A stretch of DNA of 64,000 bases from Mucilaginibacter gotjawali (GTDB taxonomy: Bacteria > Bacteroidota > Bacteroidia > Sphingobacteriales > Sphingobacteriaceae). The stretch is from positions 1,364,001 through 1,428,000 of the forward strand of contig NZ_AP017313.1 of NCBI RefSeq assembly GCF_002355435.1, read 5' to 3'. The position numbers were made by a program, and so were the translations under genes. The notes under the pieces were generated by a model that was not told the origin of the DNA, did not search any database, and was given only the letters and a program-made list of their open reading frames with translations. Positions 25,944 through 36,616 of this stretch are shown here, one piece after another; the first letter of the stretch is position 1, and every line of letters begins with the position of its first letter.

Positions 25944-27274
25944 ATGTATAACCTGCAAGTTTCTCCCACAGATGTTCAGGCTTCATTAAGGAAGCATGTT
26001 TTAGCCGATGGATTCGATCTTACTTTTGACATGGAAAAAAGCAAAGGCGTTTACATTTACGATTCAAAACATGATCGTACCCTGCTTGACTTTTTACATG
26101 CTTCGCCTCGGTGCCTTTGGGTTATAATCACCCTAAAATGATCAATGACGAGGTGTTTAAAAAGAACCTGATGCTTGCCGCGTTGACCAATCCTTCCAAC
26201 TCCGACATTTATACAACGCAATACGCGGAATTTGTAGAGACATTTGACAGGATAGGTATCCCTGAATACCTTCCGCATGCTTTCTTTATTGCAGGCGGCT
26301 CGCTGGCCATTGAGAATGCCCTTAAAGTTGCTATGGACTGGAAAGTGCAAAAGAACTTTGCAAAAGGCTATACCAGGGAAATCGGATTTAAAGTTATCCA
26401 TTTTGAAAACGCTTTTCATGGCCGCTCAGGCTATACTTTGAGCTTAACCAATACTCAGCCGGTAAAAACCAAGTGGTTTGCCAAATTCGACTGGCCGCGG
26501 GTATCGCTGCCGCAAATTAATTTTCCGTATAGTGATGCCAACCACGACGACTTGCTCAGGAGGGAAGAATTATCCATCGCCCAGATTAAAAAAGCATTTG
26601 ACGAGAATAAGGACGATATTTGTGCGATCATCATCGAGCCCATACAGTCAGAGGGCGGCGATAACCATGTGAGACAGGAATTTTTAGAAGCGCTGAAGAC
26701 ACTGGCTGACGAAAACGAAGCCATGCTGATATATGATGAAGTGCAAACCGGGGTTGGCCTGAGCGGCAAATTCTGGTGCCACGAGCATTTTGGCGAAAAA
26801 GCCCGTCCGGATATCCTGGCCTTTGGTAAAAAAATGCAGGTGTGCGGTATACTGGCCGGCAAAAAGGTGGATGAGGTTGAACATAATGTGTTTCATGTTT
26901 CTTCACGCATAAATTCAACATGGGGCGGGAGTTTGGTTGATATGGTAAGGTCAGCTAAAATAATGGAAATTATTGAAGAGGATAATTTGTGTGATAACGC
27001 TGCCACGGCGGGCGAATATCTTCAGAGCCAATTGTCCGCTATTGCTGAAAGGCACCCTGTGATCAGTAATGTAAGGGGAAAGGGCTTACTCACTGCATTT
27101 GATTTTCCTGATAAAAATACCAGAGATACTTTTATTAAGCTGGGGTTTGAACAAAATGTAATGTTTTTAGGCTGCGGCGAACATACCATCCGTTTCAGGC
27201 CTGCGCTGATTATGGATGCCAAACATATTGATGAAGGACTCGCAATACTCGAAAATATTTCTTCTAAATTATAA
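25944..27274 (+). CDS. lat: L-lysine 6-transaminase, frameshifted as given
   Basis: A class III PLP-dependent aminotransferase that moves the epsilon-amino group of lysine to 2-oxoglutarate. As written the first frame stops at 26141 and a second runs to 27274. One extra T in the run at 26091-26095 joins them through LLDFFTCFASVPLGYNHPKM, the family's normal N-terminal sequence, giving 443 residues. Other landmarks are FFIAGGSLAIENALK, FHGRSGYTLSLTN, MLIYDEVQTGVGLSG and AFGKKMQVCG with the PLP Lys. It has its own well-formed promoter and no pathway neighbours. Confidence 0.88.
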
Positions 27275-27438
27275 TAACTGTAAAACTTTTGCTACAAAAC
27301 GTTGTTTTTTAAGCAATAAAGCATTTTTTTCCCCTAATTAGCCGTTTAAAAATATATTACGGGTTATTAATCTTTAATTATTAGTATTTGCTTTTTTTTA
27401 GACGAAAAAAAAGCAATATTTTTAACTATTATTCCCGT

Positions 27439-27446
27439 TAGGTTTG
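27439..27446 (+). promoter_or_regulatory. -7 box (TAGGTTTG) for the 147-aa hypothetical gene
   Basis: TAnnTTTG match 37 bases before the start codon; no -33 element recognised. Confidence 0.35.
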
Positions 27447-27483
27447 GGTTGGAAAAATATAAAATTATAAGTTATTATTTATC

Positions 27484-27927
27484 ATGAGCAAGCACATCGA
27501 GAAATTAAAAAAACAACTGATGGAAATATCGGAAGTTGTAAACTCCTTCAAATCAGAAGCAGTACAGGTAAAGGTTGTTGACAGGCTATTGGATGCAATG
27601 CTTGAGTTAGAGAAGACGGACGGTGAGGCTGGCGAGGTATTTATAAAAAAAGGGTACAAGCCAAGAAACGGGGAAGACGGAAGCTACACTTTTGCCAGGG
27701 GGCCAAAAAAACCTGGCGCCACAAAAATTTTAAATCAGCTTTTATCAGGTGATTTTTTTGATACGCCAAGATCAATATCCTCTATAGCAAATTATTGCAA
27801 GGATAACTTCGATTCGGAATTCAAAACATCTGAATTATCAGGTATCCTTTTAAAGCTTGCAAACGAAAATAAACTGAGGAGAGAAAGAAGCAATGAAAAC
27901 AACCGTTTCGAATACGTAAGGTTTTAA
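27484..27927 (+). CDS. Hypothetical protein, 147 aa
   Basis: I do not recognise the family. The N-terminal 60 residues are helical and charged (HIEKLKKQLMEISEVVNSFK). The C-terminal part (ISSIANYCKDNFDSEFKTSELSGILLKLANENKLRRER) reads like a winged-helix domain, with a basic wing ending NNRFEYVRF. A DNA-binding or adaptor role is possible but unproven. It is monocistronic and has no secretion signal. Confidence 0.65.
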   Translation: MSKHIEKLKKQLMEISEVVNSFKSEAVQVKVVDRLLDAMLELEKTDGEAGEVFIKKGYKPRNGEDGSYTFARGPKKPGATKILNQLLSGDFFDTPRSISSIANYCKDNFDSEFKTSELSGILLKLANENKLRRERSNENNRFEYVRF

Positions 27928-27935
27928 AGAATATT

Positions 27936-27998
27936 GAGGACGGAGGTCAGAGATTCATGTCCCTCTTTCCCAGCCTCAAGTCTTTGACCTCCAATCCC
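27936..27998. repeat. Short inverted element, GGAGGTCA words
   Basis: The left arm has GAGGACGGAGGTCAGAGATT (27936-27955) and the right arm AAGTCTTTGACCTCCAATCC. It lies between two convergent genes and touches the bshB1 stop codon. Confidence 0.6.
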
Positions 27999-28720
27999 TA
28001 CCTAAGCTGAAACAAACTGTCAACTCCTAAAATTTTCTTTGATGTAAAACCTTCAGCGTATTTAACGCCGATGCTTTTGCCATACTCGCGGGCCCTGGCT
28101 TCCACTATCTGGATAAAATCGGGCGACGAGATATAAGTTTCGGGTTCTTCCTCCCAGGCAGGGTTGAAAAATTGCGACCCGAAAGCCATTACGCTCTCAA
28201 TTTTTTTGTCCCAATAAGGGGTTATGTCTATTACAAAATCAGGGTGAATGTAGCGATCCTGTATAAAATGGAAAATATGTTTCGGGCGCCATTCCTGTTG
28301 GGCCTGGCCATTAAAACTAGTTTCAACCTTACGCAGCCCGGCCAAAAATGCCGAGTGTTCAACAAGTTCATTGGCCCTGCCATGATCGGGGTGCCTGTCA
28401 TGATAGGCGTTGGTGATAACGATCTCCGGTTGATACTTCCGGATCACCTCGATAACTTTTAACTGGTATTGCCGTGTATTCTCAAAAAAGCCATCCGGAA
28501 GCCCTAAGTTTTCGCGTACGGTTAAACCGAGGATCATTGCAGATGCGGCCGATTCCTGATCTCTGATTTCAGCAGAACCCCGGGTACCTAATTCGCCCCT
28601 GGTCAAATCAGCAATGCCAACTGTTTTGCCTTCAGCTATATGTTTTAAAATAGTACCTGCACAGCCTAATTCAGCATCGTCAGGGTGTACAGGTAGTACC
28701 AGTATATCCAGTTTTGTCAT
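27998..28720 (-). CDS. bshB1: Bacillithiol biosynthesis deacetylase BshB1
   Basis: This zinc-dependent LmbE-like enzyme removes the acetyl group from N-acetylglucosaminyl-malate in bacillithiol synthesis. The zinc motif HPDDAELGC is close to the N-terminus, ADLTRGELGTRGS follows, and the third His region is AYHDRHPDHGRA. At 240 residues it is standard length. A glutathione-peroxidase-like gene follows upstream on the same strand, so the pair may serve thiol redox defence; bshA and bshC are not in the window. Confidence 0.93.
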   Translation of the reverse strand: MTKLDILVLPVHPDDAELGCAGTILKHIAEGKTVGIADLTRGELGTRGSAEIRDQESAASAMILGLTVRENLGLPDGFFENTRQYQLKVIEVIRKYQPEIVITNAYHDRHPDHGRANELVEHSAFLAGLRKVETSFNGQAQQEWRPKHIFHFIQDRYIHPDFVIDITPYWDKKIESVMAFGSQFFNPAWEEEPETYISSPDFIQIVEARAREYGKSIGVKYAEGFTSKKILGVDSLFQLR

Positions 28721-28729
28721 AAAATGTTG

Positions 28730-29230
28730 TTATTTGTCGTCGGCTAACAAACGGCTGATCCGTTTCCTTATTTTGGAAGAAGTAGGCTTTGTAAACGGGA
28801 AATAAAAATCGGAAATTACACCCGTTTTGCTGATTAAAAATTTGTGGAAGTTCCATCTCGGTACTGAGTTGAGCTTCCCGTTGGCTTTCTTATCCGAAAA
28901 AAATTTATAGAGAGGGTGTGCGTAAGGCCCGCGAACTCTTATCTTTTCAAAAACAGGATAGTTAACACGCTGTATCTCGCAAAAAGTAGCCAATTCCTTT
29001 CCGTCAAGCGGTTCCTGGCCGCCAAAATCATTACTTGGAAATGCAAGTATTTCAAAATCCTGGCCTCCAAACTTGTCTTTCAGATCTGCAAGTTCTTTTA
29101 GCTGGGGCGTAAAACCACATTGAGAAGCGGTATTTACGATTAAAAGAACTTTGTTTTTATATTCAGCCAGGCTGACTTCCTCACCATTTAACTTTTGAAC
29201 GTTAAACTGGTAAATGCTGTTATCAATCAT
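28730..29230 (-). CDS. Glutathione peroxidase family protein
   Basis: A 166-residue thiol peroxidase with the active-site NTASQCGFTPQL (Cys in place of selenocysteine), FPSNDFGGQEP with the Gln, and WNFHKFLI with the Trp of the catalytic set. Proteins of this group usually reduce peroxides with thioredoxin-type donors. No signal peptide is present. It ends 9 bases before bshB1 and begins 3 bases past the stop of the DUF4294 gene, so the three are probably one operon. Confidence 0.92.
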   Translation of the reverse strand: MIDNSIYQFNVQKLNGEEVSLAEYKNKVLLIVNTASQCGFTPQLKELADLKDKFGGQDFEILAFPSNDFGGQEPLDGKELATFCEIQRVNYPVFEKIRVRGPYAHPLYKFFSDKKANGKLNSVPRWNFHKFLISKTGVISDFYFPFTKPTSSKIRKRISRLLADDK

Positions 29231-29233
29231 TAA

Positions 29234-29860
29234 TTAATCGTTAGAAGAGCTATATCCTGCCTGCAGCAAAATAGCCTCAATGTCCCTTTGTTCGTCCGGG
29301 TTGTAGGTTTCTTTCAGGTCGTGCCCAAACAGCCTTGCTACCGATTGGTAAACAAAGGCCTTAAAGCCGCCTTTCATATCCTTTACCATAGCATAACTGG
29401 TGTTACCCGTTTCGCGGTCAATAAGTTTTATTAATATTTCACCCTGACTAATTGTCAGGTCTTTAATTTGTTTGTTAAACAAATCTTTGATTTCTTTTTC
29501 GCAGCCGTCAATTAATTTCTTTTGATCGCCTTTGTTAGCGGTAACGGCCAGGTCGCGCTGCAGTTTGCGGTATCGCTGCCCCGCAAAACGGGCATACGGA
29601 AGCACTTTCATTACATTATACCTTAATCGGCGGAAATTATCCAGGTCGGCCTGACTTCTAAAGATTCGGGTATCCACAATTTTCACATCTTCCAGTACAA
29701 TCCATGGCAATAGCTTTCCGCTATCAACTGTCAGGTACGTTTTGATGGTATCATTTTTGCCTAAAATTAAAGGTGCAGGTTTATCTCCAGGCTTAGCAGG
29801 CTGGGCTCTTAAAGTTCCCAGCGCGCAACAAAACAAAAGCAAAAGACCAATAAATTTCAT
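29234..29860 (-). CDS. DUF4294 domain protein, secreted
   Basis: I chose the internal ATG at 29860 because it starts a clean signal peptide (MKFIGLLLLFCCALGTLRAQ); the frame extends upstream but with no membrane-targeting logic. The mature protein has LPWIVLEDVKIVD and a conserved helical block around FRRLRYNVMKVLPYA, which I associate with DUF4294, a Bacteroidota family of unknown function. The C-terminus is acidic. It is the first gene of the set DUF4294-gpx-bshB1. Confidence 0.75.
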   Translation of the reverse strand: MKFIGLLLLFCCALGTLRAQPAKPGDKPAPLILGKNDTIKTYLTVDSGKLLPWIVLEDVKIVDTRIFRSQADLDNFRRLRYNVMKVLPYARFAGQRYRKLQRDLAVTANKGDQKKLIDGCEKEIKDLFNKQIKDLTISQGEILIKLIDRETGNTSYAMVKDMKGGFKAFVYQSVARLFGHDLKETYNPDEQRDIEAILLQAGYSSSND

Positions 29861-29874
29861 AATTTTACGTAATA

Positions 29875-29882
29875 CAAAATTA
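29875..29882 (-). promoter_or_regulatory. -7 box (TAATTTTG) for DUF4294-gpx-bshB1
   Basis: TAnnTTTG match on the minus strand, 14 bases upstream of the chosen start; this supports the 29860 start. No -33 element recognised. Confidence 0.45.
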
Positions 29883-29965
29883 AAGCAATTATTTTGGTAT
29901 TTGATAATAACCTGCAATTATAATTTTTATTGCAAGTTAATGATATTTATTAGAACCACCCGGAA

Positions 29966-32188
29966 ATGAAAGAATTGGTGATTGATTTGGAAGCCGAGAA
30001 GAATGAAATATTAAAAAGATATGGGGCTTTGCTGCGTGCTTGTAAATCTACTTTGCAAAAAGGTGATAAACGCATGATCCGCAAGGCATTTGATATGGCT
30101 CTTGAAAGCCACAAAGATATGCGTCGTAAATCAGGCGAGCCCTATATCTATCATCCTATTGCCGTTGCACAAATTGCCGCCGAAGAAATAGGCCTTGGCA
30201 CAACATCAATTGTTTGTGCGCTGCTGCATGATGTGGTGGAAGATACCAATATGACCCTTGATGATATTGAAAGGGAGTTTGGTAAAAAGGTGGCCATGAT
30301 CATTGACGGGCTGACCAAGATCTCCGGGGTGTTTGATACCAACAGTTCATTACAGGCCGAAAATTTCCGAAAAATGCTGCTCACCCTTGCTGACGACGTA
30401 AGGGTAATATTGATAAAGCTGGCCGATCGCCTGCACAACATGCGCACGATGGAGTTTATGCCGAGGGATAAGCAGCTTAAACTATCGTCAGAAACGGTTT
30501 ATTTATATGCACCCCTGGCCCACCGCCTGGGCTTATATGCCATTAAATCGGAGTTGGAAGACCTTTCTATGAAATACATGGAACGGGAGACCTACCAGTT
30601 CATCAAAAATAAACTTAATGAAAAGAAAGCAGAGCGTGAGAAATTTATAAGGGATTTTATCGACCCGGTAAAAAAAGTGCTATCCGGCCAGGGCCTGGAG
30701 GCCGATATTTTCGGCAGGCCGAAATCTATCCATTCCATCTGGAATAAGATGAAAAAGAAGTCGATCCCTTTTGAAGAGGTTTATGATTTGTTTGCCATCA
30801 GGATTATATTGGATAGCACGCCCGAACATGAAAAGGCAGATTGCTGGAAAGCTTATTCCATCGTTACTGATTTGTACAGGCCGAACCCCGACAGGTTACG
30901 CGACTGGATCTCGTCGCCCAAAGCAAATGGGTACGAATCGTTGCACACCACCGTTATGGGCCCGCGCGGGCAATGGGTAGAGGTGCAGATCCGTACCAAA
31001 AGGATGAACGAGATTGCCGAAAAAGGTTTTGCCGCGCATTGGAAATATAAAGAGTCATCAACTGACAGCGGCCTTGACCAATGGGTGCAGAAAGTGAGGG
31101 AAATGCTCAAAAACCCTGATTCCAACGCCCTGGATTTCCTGGATGATTTCAAGATGAACCTTTTCTCAGACGAGATATTCATCTTTACGCCTAAGGGTGC
31201 GCTCATCCAGTTGCCCCTGAATGCTACGGCGCTGGATTTTGCTTTTGAGATCCATACCGATGTGGGCGCAAGCTGTATCGGGGCAAAAGTGAACCATAAA
31301 CTTGTTCCGTTAAACCATAAACTCCAAAACGGCGACCAGGTAGAGATCATTACCTCAAGCAAACAAACGCCCAAAGAAGATTGGCTGAATATTGTCGTTA
31401 CTGCCAAAGCAAAGGCCAAGATCAAATCGGCGCTCAAGGAAGAGAAACGCAAGATTGCCGAAGACGGCAAGGAGATACTGGAGCGGAAGATGAAATCGCT
31501 TAAGATCACCTACAATTCCGAGAATATTCATAAACTGAGCTATTATTTTAAGCTGCAATCTACCCAGGACCTTTTTTATAATGTTGCTACCGGGGTAATT
31601 GATATGAAGGACCTGAAGGAATACCAGGCCTCAGAAAAAGTAATAGAAAATAAACCGCAGGACAAAATTGAACAGGAACAGGTACAAAGCCTGATGCGCA
31701 ATTTAAAAGCTAAAGACAGCGATATGCTGTTGATTGGCGAGGATATGCAGAAAATTGACTACAAACTGGCCAATTGCTGCAACCCGATTCCGGGCGATGA
31801 CGTTTTTGGCTTCGTAACCGTAAGCGATGGTATAAAAATACACCGCACAAATTGCCCGAATGCCGCTAAGCTGATGGCAAACTATGGCTACCGCATTGTA
31901 AAAGCACGATGGACCAACCAGCAGGAGCTGGCGTTTTTAACCGGTTTGCGTATTACCGGCATTGATGATGTTGGTTTGATCAATAAAATCACTACTGTAA
32001 TTTCGAATGATTTTAAGGTAAATATGCGTTCCATTACGGTGGATAGCGACAATGGAATTTTCGAAGGTTCGATTATGGTGTATGTAAACGATACCGAACA
32101 CCTGGACAACCTGATCAAAAAATTAAAAACGGTAAAAGGCGTAACCGGTGTAAACCGCTTTGATTCGATGATTGAGAAGGTGTCGTGA
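29966..32188 (+). CDS. Bifunctional (p)ppGpp synthetase/hydrolase
   Basis: A long RelA/SpoT homologue of 740 residues controlling the stringent response. It has an HD hydrolase domain (about 50-150: YIYHPIAVAQIA, LLHDVVEDT), a synthetase domain (about 240-360: GRPKSIHSIWNKM, YESLHTTVMGP), a TGS domain (FIFTPKGALIQLP) and a C-terminal ACT domain ending near 740. The HD residues HD and ED are intact, so it should both make and degrade the alarmone. It is divergent from the DUF4294 gene and upstream of fur. Confidence 0.95.
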   Translation: MKELVIDLEAEKNEILKRYGALLRACKSTLQKGDKRMIRKAFDMALESHKDMRRKSGEPYIYHPIAVAQIAAEEIGLGTTSIVCALLHDVVEDTNMTLDDIEREFGKKVAMIIDGLTKISGVFDTNSSLQAENFRKMLLTLADDVRVILIKLADRLHNMRTMEFMPRDKQLKLSSETVYLYAPLAHRLGLYAIKSELEDLSMKYMERETYQFIKNKLNEKKAEREKFIRDFIDPVKKVLSGQGLEADIFGRPKSIHSIWNKMKKKSIPFEEVYDLFAIRIILDSTPEHEKADCWKAYSIVTDLYRPNPDRLRDWISSPKANGYESLHTTVMGPRGQWVEVQIRTKRMNEIAEKGFAAHWKYKESSTDSGLDQWVQKVREMLKNPDSNALDFLDDFKMNLFSDEIFIFTPKGALIQLPLNATALDFAFEIHTDVGASCIGAKVNHKLVPLNHKLQNGDQVEIITSSKQTPKEDWLNIVVTAKAKAKIKSALKEEKRKIAEDGKEILERKMKSLKITYNSENIHKLSYYFKLQSTQDLFYNVATGVIDMKDLKEYQASEKVIENKPQDKIEQEQVQSLMRNLKAKDSDMLLIGEDMQKIDYKLANCCNPIPGDDVFGFVTVSDGIKIHRTNCPNAAKLMANYGYRIVKARWTNQQELAFLTGLRITGIDDVGLINKITTVISNDFKVNMRSITVDSDNGIFEGSIMVYVNDTEHLDNLIKKLKTVKGVTGVNRFDSMIEKVS

Positions 32189-32189
32189 G

Positions 32190-32336
32190 TTTAGAGATTA
32201 GTTAATTAGAGATTAGTGATTAGAAGTTATGGGGGCGGTAGTTCATGTTTAACGGGTAGGCTTCTATTCGTTGCACCTTTTCTCTCTTTCAAATCTCTAA
32301 TTAACTGATTAACTAATCTCTAATCAATCAACTAAA
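32190..32336. repeat. Short-word inverted element, AGAGATTAG words
   Basis: The left arm (32190-32226) repeats AGAGATTAG and AATTAG; the right arm (32290-32336) repeats CTAATCTC, CTAATTAACTG and CTAATCAATC. The same word recurs at 47649-47729 and 54757-54788. It fills the relA-fur gap. Confidence 0.8.
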
Positions 32337-32340
32337 TTCA

Positions 32341-32348
32341 TAACTTTG
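32341..32348 (+). promoter_or_regulatory. -7 box (TAACTTTG) for fur
   Basis: TAnnTTTG match just after the word-repeat element and 18 bases before the fur start codon. Confidence 0.45.
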
Positions 32349-32365
32349 CCCTTTATAATAAGATC

Positions 32366-32833
32366 ATGTCCCAACAGGAAACCATCGCTATGGTTAAAAA
32401 GATTTTTGAGGCCTACCTCGAAAATAAAAACCTCAGGAAAACCCCTGAGCGTTTTGCAATACTCGAAGAGATCTATTCACGGTCCGATCATTTCGATGTG
32501 GAATCATTATACATCCACATGAAAAATAAAAAATATCGCGTTAGCAGGGCCACCGTTTATAATACATTGGAGTTACTCGTTTCGTGTGACCTGGTTACCA
32601 AGCACCAGTTTGGTAAAAACATGGCCCAGTTCGAAAAATCATACGGCTACAAACAACACGACCATATTATTTGTATTGATTGCGGTAAGGTAGTTGAGTT
32701 TTGCGATCCGCGGATAGAACAGATCCAGAGCATGATGGGCGGCTTATTGAAATTCGAAATAAAACACCACTCTTTAAACCTGTACGGCAATTGCGAAAAA
32801 TTGCGCGCTGGCTTTTGCGATAGAAAAGTTTAA
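32366..32833 (+). CDS. Fur family metal-responsive repressor
   Basis: A 155-residue winged-helix regulator with [16 protein letters not shown] and [18 protein letters not shown] in the DNA-binding half. The dimerisation/metal half has [19 protein letters not shown], including a CxxC-type zinc ligand. Whether it senses iron, zinc or peroxide cannot be told; only one clear CxxC is seen. It is followed four bases on by a small DUF6922-like gene. Confidence 0.92.
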   Translation: MSQQETIAMVKKIFEAYLENKNLRKTPERFAILEEIYSRSDHFDVESLYIHMKNKKYRVSRATVYNTLELLVSCDLVTKHQFGKNMAQFEKSYGYKQHDHIICIDCGKVVEFCDPRIEQIQSMMGGLLKFEIKHHSLNLYGNCEKLRAGFCDRKV

Positions 32834-32837
32834 AAAC

Positions 32838-33167
32838 ATGGATAAACCGATTTTAAGCAAACAGGCGTTCAAAGACCTTGATATGGATGAGGTCGATTAT
32901 GATAATGGAATGCTTCGTGTATTCGAAAGAGTTATGTACAAGGGCAGCAATGATGATTTCATGGAGTTAAGACGATTTTACGGTGATGAAAGGATCCGTA
33001 AAGAAATAATTAATACCAAATGCTTCGGTCCCAAAGAAGTTAATTTCTGTTGTTTTATTTTCAATCTAAAACGCGAGGATTTTAAATATTATAAAGAAGG
33101 TTCGCTTAGAGCTTACCCTGAATTTAAAGACTGTCCGGATGACTTGGTATACGAACATTTTGCTTAG
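32838..33167 (+). CDS. Small protein, possibly DUF6922-like
   Basis: A 109-residue cytosolic protein. The stretch MLRVFERVMYKGSNDDFMEL and YGDERIRKEI, then FCCFIFNLKREDF, fits my memory of DUF6922, a family often found beside AbiEii-type nucleotidyltransferase toxins. No such toxin is next to it here; purA follows. It is translationally close to fur (four-base gap), so co-transcription is likely. Role unknown. Confidence 0.6.
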   Translation: MDKPILSKQAFKDLDMDEVDYDNGMLRVFERVMYKGSNDDFMELRRFYGDERIRKEIINTKCFGPKEVNFCCFIFNLKREDFKYYKEGSLRAYPEFKDCPDDLVYEHFA

Positions 33168-33256
33168 ATAAATTCTCCAATAAGATAATAAATTTATGAT
33201 ATTTGGCGGGTCATAAAAACTCGGTATCCAGATCAAAAACAATCCTAATAAAATAG

Positions 33257-34549
<1,293 letters not shown>

Positions 34550-34570
34550 TTTATTTTGATTATATCATGA

Positions 34571-34602
34571 GGGCGTTTCGGTTTTCCGGGACGTCTTTTT
34601 AA
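34571..34602 (+). terminator. Terminator after purA
   Basis: GGGCGTTTCGG pairs with CCGGGACGTCT (several G-T pairs) around a four-base loop, followed by five T. Confidence 0.7.
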
Positions 34603-34611
34603 TTTTATAAG

Positions 34612-35895
34612 GTGGTTAAACAAATAGCCGATCCTCATGCTTTTAAGCGGAAGGCGCTACAGTGGGCCTCTTCATTCGATGTATTCTGCTGTCTTGATTC
34701 CAATAATTTTACCGACCCCTATTCAAGGTTTGATGTACTTATTGCGGCCGGTGTTAAGGATGAACTAACTGCTGATGCTGGAACAGCATTTGATGAGTTA
34801 GCAGAATTCCGAAATAAACATCCCGGCTGGATGCCCGGCTTCCTGGGTTATGATCTTAAAAATGAGACCGAAAAATTAACTTCCGCAAATACAGAAAACC
34901 TGAATTTTCCTGATCTGTATTTTTTTGTTCCCCGTTATATAGTCTGCATTAAAGGTAACGAGGTTGAAATTACAGGTGCTGATGGCCCGGATATGTTTGA
35001 ACGTATTGCACAAGTGCCGGCAACCCCGGAATTTAGTCTTCCAAATGTTGAAATAAAGGCGGCGTTTGGCAAAAAAGAATATTTGGCCGCGGTTATTAAC
35101 ATTCAGCAACACATCCTCCGCGGAGATATTTATGTAACCAATTTTTGCCAGGAGTTTTATGCCGAAAATGCCGATGTTGATCCATTAGCTGTTTATTTGA
35201 AGCTAAACGAGATTTCTCCAAATCCTTTTTCGGCATTTTTTAAATGGAAGACTAATTATATCCTGTGTGCTTCACCAGAACGTTTCCTGGCAAAAAGGGG
35301 CGGTAAGCTAATCTCTCAACCCATAAAAGGCACTGCAAAACGTGGCAAAAATGAAACCGAAGACGACGCAATTAAACAGGAACTGCGCAATCAAACCAAA
35401 GAACAACAGGAAAATGTGATGATTGTTGACCTGGTGCGCAACGATCTGACAAAATCTGCAAAACCCGGAACGGTAAAAACGGAAGAGCTTTTTGGTATTT
35501 ACAGCTTTAACCAGGTACACCAGATGATCTCGACAGTAGTTTGTGAACTGCAGCCGGGCGTTGCTGATGTATCTGCCATCAAAAACGCTTTCCCGATGGG
35601 CAGTATGACGGGGGCGCCAAAGATCAGCGCGATGCAATTAATGGAGCAGTTTGAACACAGCAAACGAGGCGTTTACTCAGGTGCCATAGGTTATTTTGCG
35701 CCAGATGGCGACTTTGATTTTAATGTGGTGATTCGTACGATTTTATACAATCAAAAAAACAAATACCTCTCGTTCCATGCGGGTAGTGCGATTACTTTTC
35801 ATGCTGATGCAGAAAAAGAATACGAGGAATGTTTGCTTAAAACGCAGGCGATATTGCAGGTGTTAGGGCAGTCGTTATCTTCTTCCCGATCCTGA
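34612..35895 (+). CDS. pabB: Aminodeoxychorismate synthase component I
   Basis: A chorismate-binding enzyme of 427 residues for the folate precursor 4-amino-4-deoxychorismate. The N-terminal half includes GFLGYDLKNETE; the catalytic half has FLAKRGGKLISQ, the motif PIKGTAKRG, IVDLVRNDL, GSMTGAPKISAM and RGVYSGAIGYF. The Lys in PIKGT is the PabB-type residue, where TrpE usually has PIAGT, so I prefer pabB over trpE. The start is GTG, ten bases after the purA terminator. Its 3' end overlaps the convergent DUF2071 gene by 59 bases. Confidence 0.88.
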   Translation: MVKQIADPHAFKRKALQWASSFDVFCCLDSNNFTDPYSRFDVLIAAGVKDELTADAGTAFDELAEFRNKHPGWMPGFLGYDLKNETEKLTSANTENLNFPDLYFFVPRYIVCIKGNEVEITGADGPDMFERIAQVPATPEFSLPNVEIKAAFGKKEYLAAVINIQQHILRGDIYVTNFCQEFYAENADVDPLAVYLKLNEISPNPFSAFFKWKTNYILCASPERFLAKRGGKLISQPIKGTAKRGKNETEDDAIKQELRNQTKEQQENVMIVDLVRNDLTKSAKPGTVKTEELFGIYSFNQVHQMISTVVCELQPGVADVSAIKNAFPMGSMTGAPKISAMQLMEQFEHSKRGVYSGAIGYFAPDGDFDFNVVIRTILYNQKNKYLSFHAGSAITFHADAEKEYEECLLKTQAILQVLGQSLSSSRS

Positions 35896-36589
35896 CATTA
35901 ATTTCCGATCCCTTAGCAAAAAATGCCGAAAACGGAGGCTTTTTTAAAAACGGCGTGAATTTTTCGCCATACAATTTCGCTATATCGGCTTCAAAAACCG
36001 GGTCTTTAACCTGTGCAACCTGCCATGATACATGCTCCACCTGGTATTCCATTGTTTTTTTAGCGCCCAGGCTGTTATAGCCCCAGTAATGCTCAAAAAT
36101 AAATTCTTCGCCGCTGTTAGGTTCTATATCTTCAAAACGGTTGCTTACCGTTCCGCCGAGTTTATTCCAGGCGCCATTTAATTTCCACTCGTATAAATAG
36201 GTTGTGTAGTCGCCGGCAGGTGCTATGGAGTGCCGCATAGGCATTGCACTATAGTGTTCTTTGTATAAATTGTTGGCCACCAGTACGATCAGGCTTTTGG
36301 GCACTATTTCGCTCACGAATACCGCGCCGCGCTTCCACGTGGTGCCGTCAAAATGTTTTACATAAAAACGCAGGTTCACCTCTTCAAAGTTTACGTGAAA
36401 CGGCCATTTTACGCCTAATACGCTGGTCTCCTGGAATAGAAACCCTACCATGCTTACCAGTGCTTTTCCTTCATACAGATCAAGCACTGTTGCAAAAGGT
36501 AAGTAAGGCTTAAGTATTTCAGGGTCAACCTCATAATTCAGCATGAGCAGGTTGTTCCATTCGGCTTGTAAAAACTTGCGTTTTGCCAT
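35837..36589 (-). CDS. DUF2071 (YqjF-like) protein
   Basis: A 250-residue cytosolic protein beginning MAKRKFLQAEWNNLLMLNYEV, followed by LKPYLPFATVLDLYEGKALVSMVGF and VNLRFYV, the layout of DUF2071. The family has an acetoacetate-decarboxylase-like fold but no assigned reaction. It overlaps the end of pabB by 59 bases on the opposite strand and lies 27 bases from plsY on the same strand. Confidence 0.88.
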   Translation of the reverse strand: MAKRKFLQAEWNNLLMLNYEVDPEILKPYLPFATVLDLYEGKALVSMVGFLFQETSVLGVKWPFHVNFEEVNLRFYVKHFDGTTWKRGAVFVSEIVPKSLIVLVANNLYKEHYSAMPMRHSIAPAGDYTTYLYEWKLNGAWNKLGGTVSNRFEDIEPNSGEEFIFEHYWGYNSLGAKKTMEYQVEHVSWQVAQVKDPVFEADIAKLYGEKFTPFLKKPPFSAFFAKGSEINVRIGKKITTALTPAISPAF

Positions 36590-36616
36590 AAAAGATCAGT
36601 GTATAAAAAAGGCAAA

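Noticed and set aside
22240..26095. Programmed -1 frameshifting as the primary explanation for nuoN and the aminotransferase gene
   Set aside because: The context CTTTTTA is only a partial slippery site, no downstream stimulatory structure was obvious, and four other genes need the same correction in other contexts, so missing bases are simpler.
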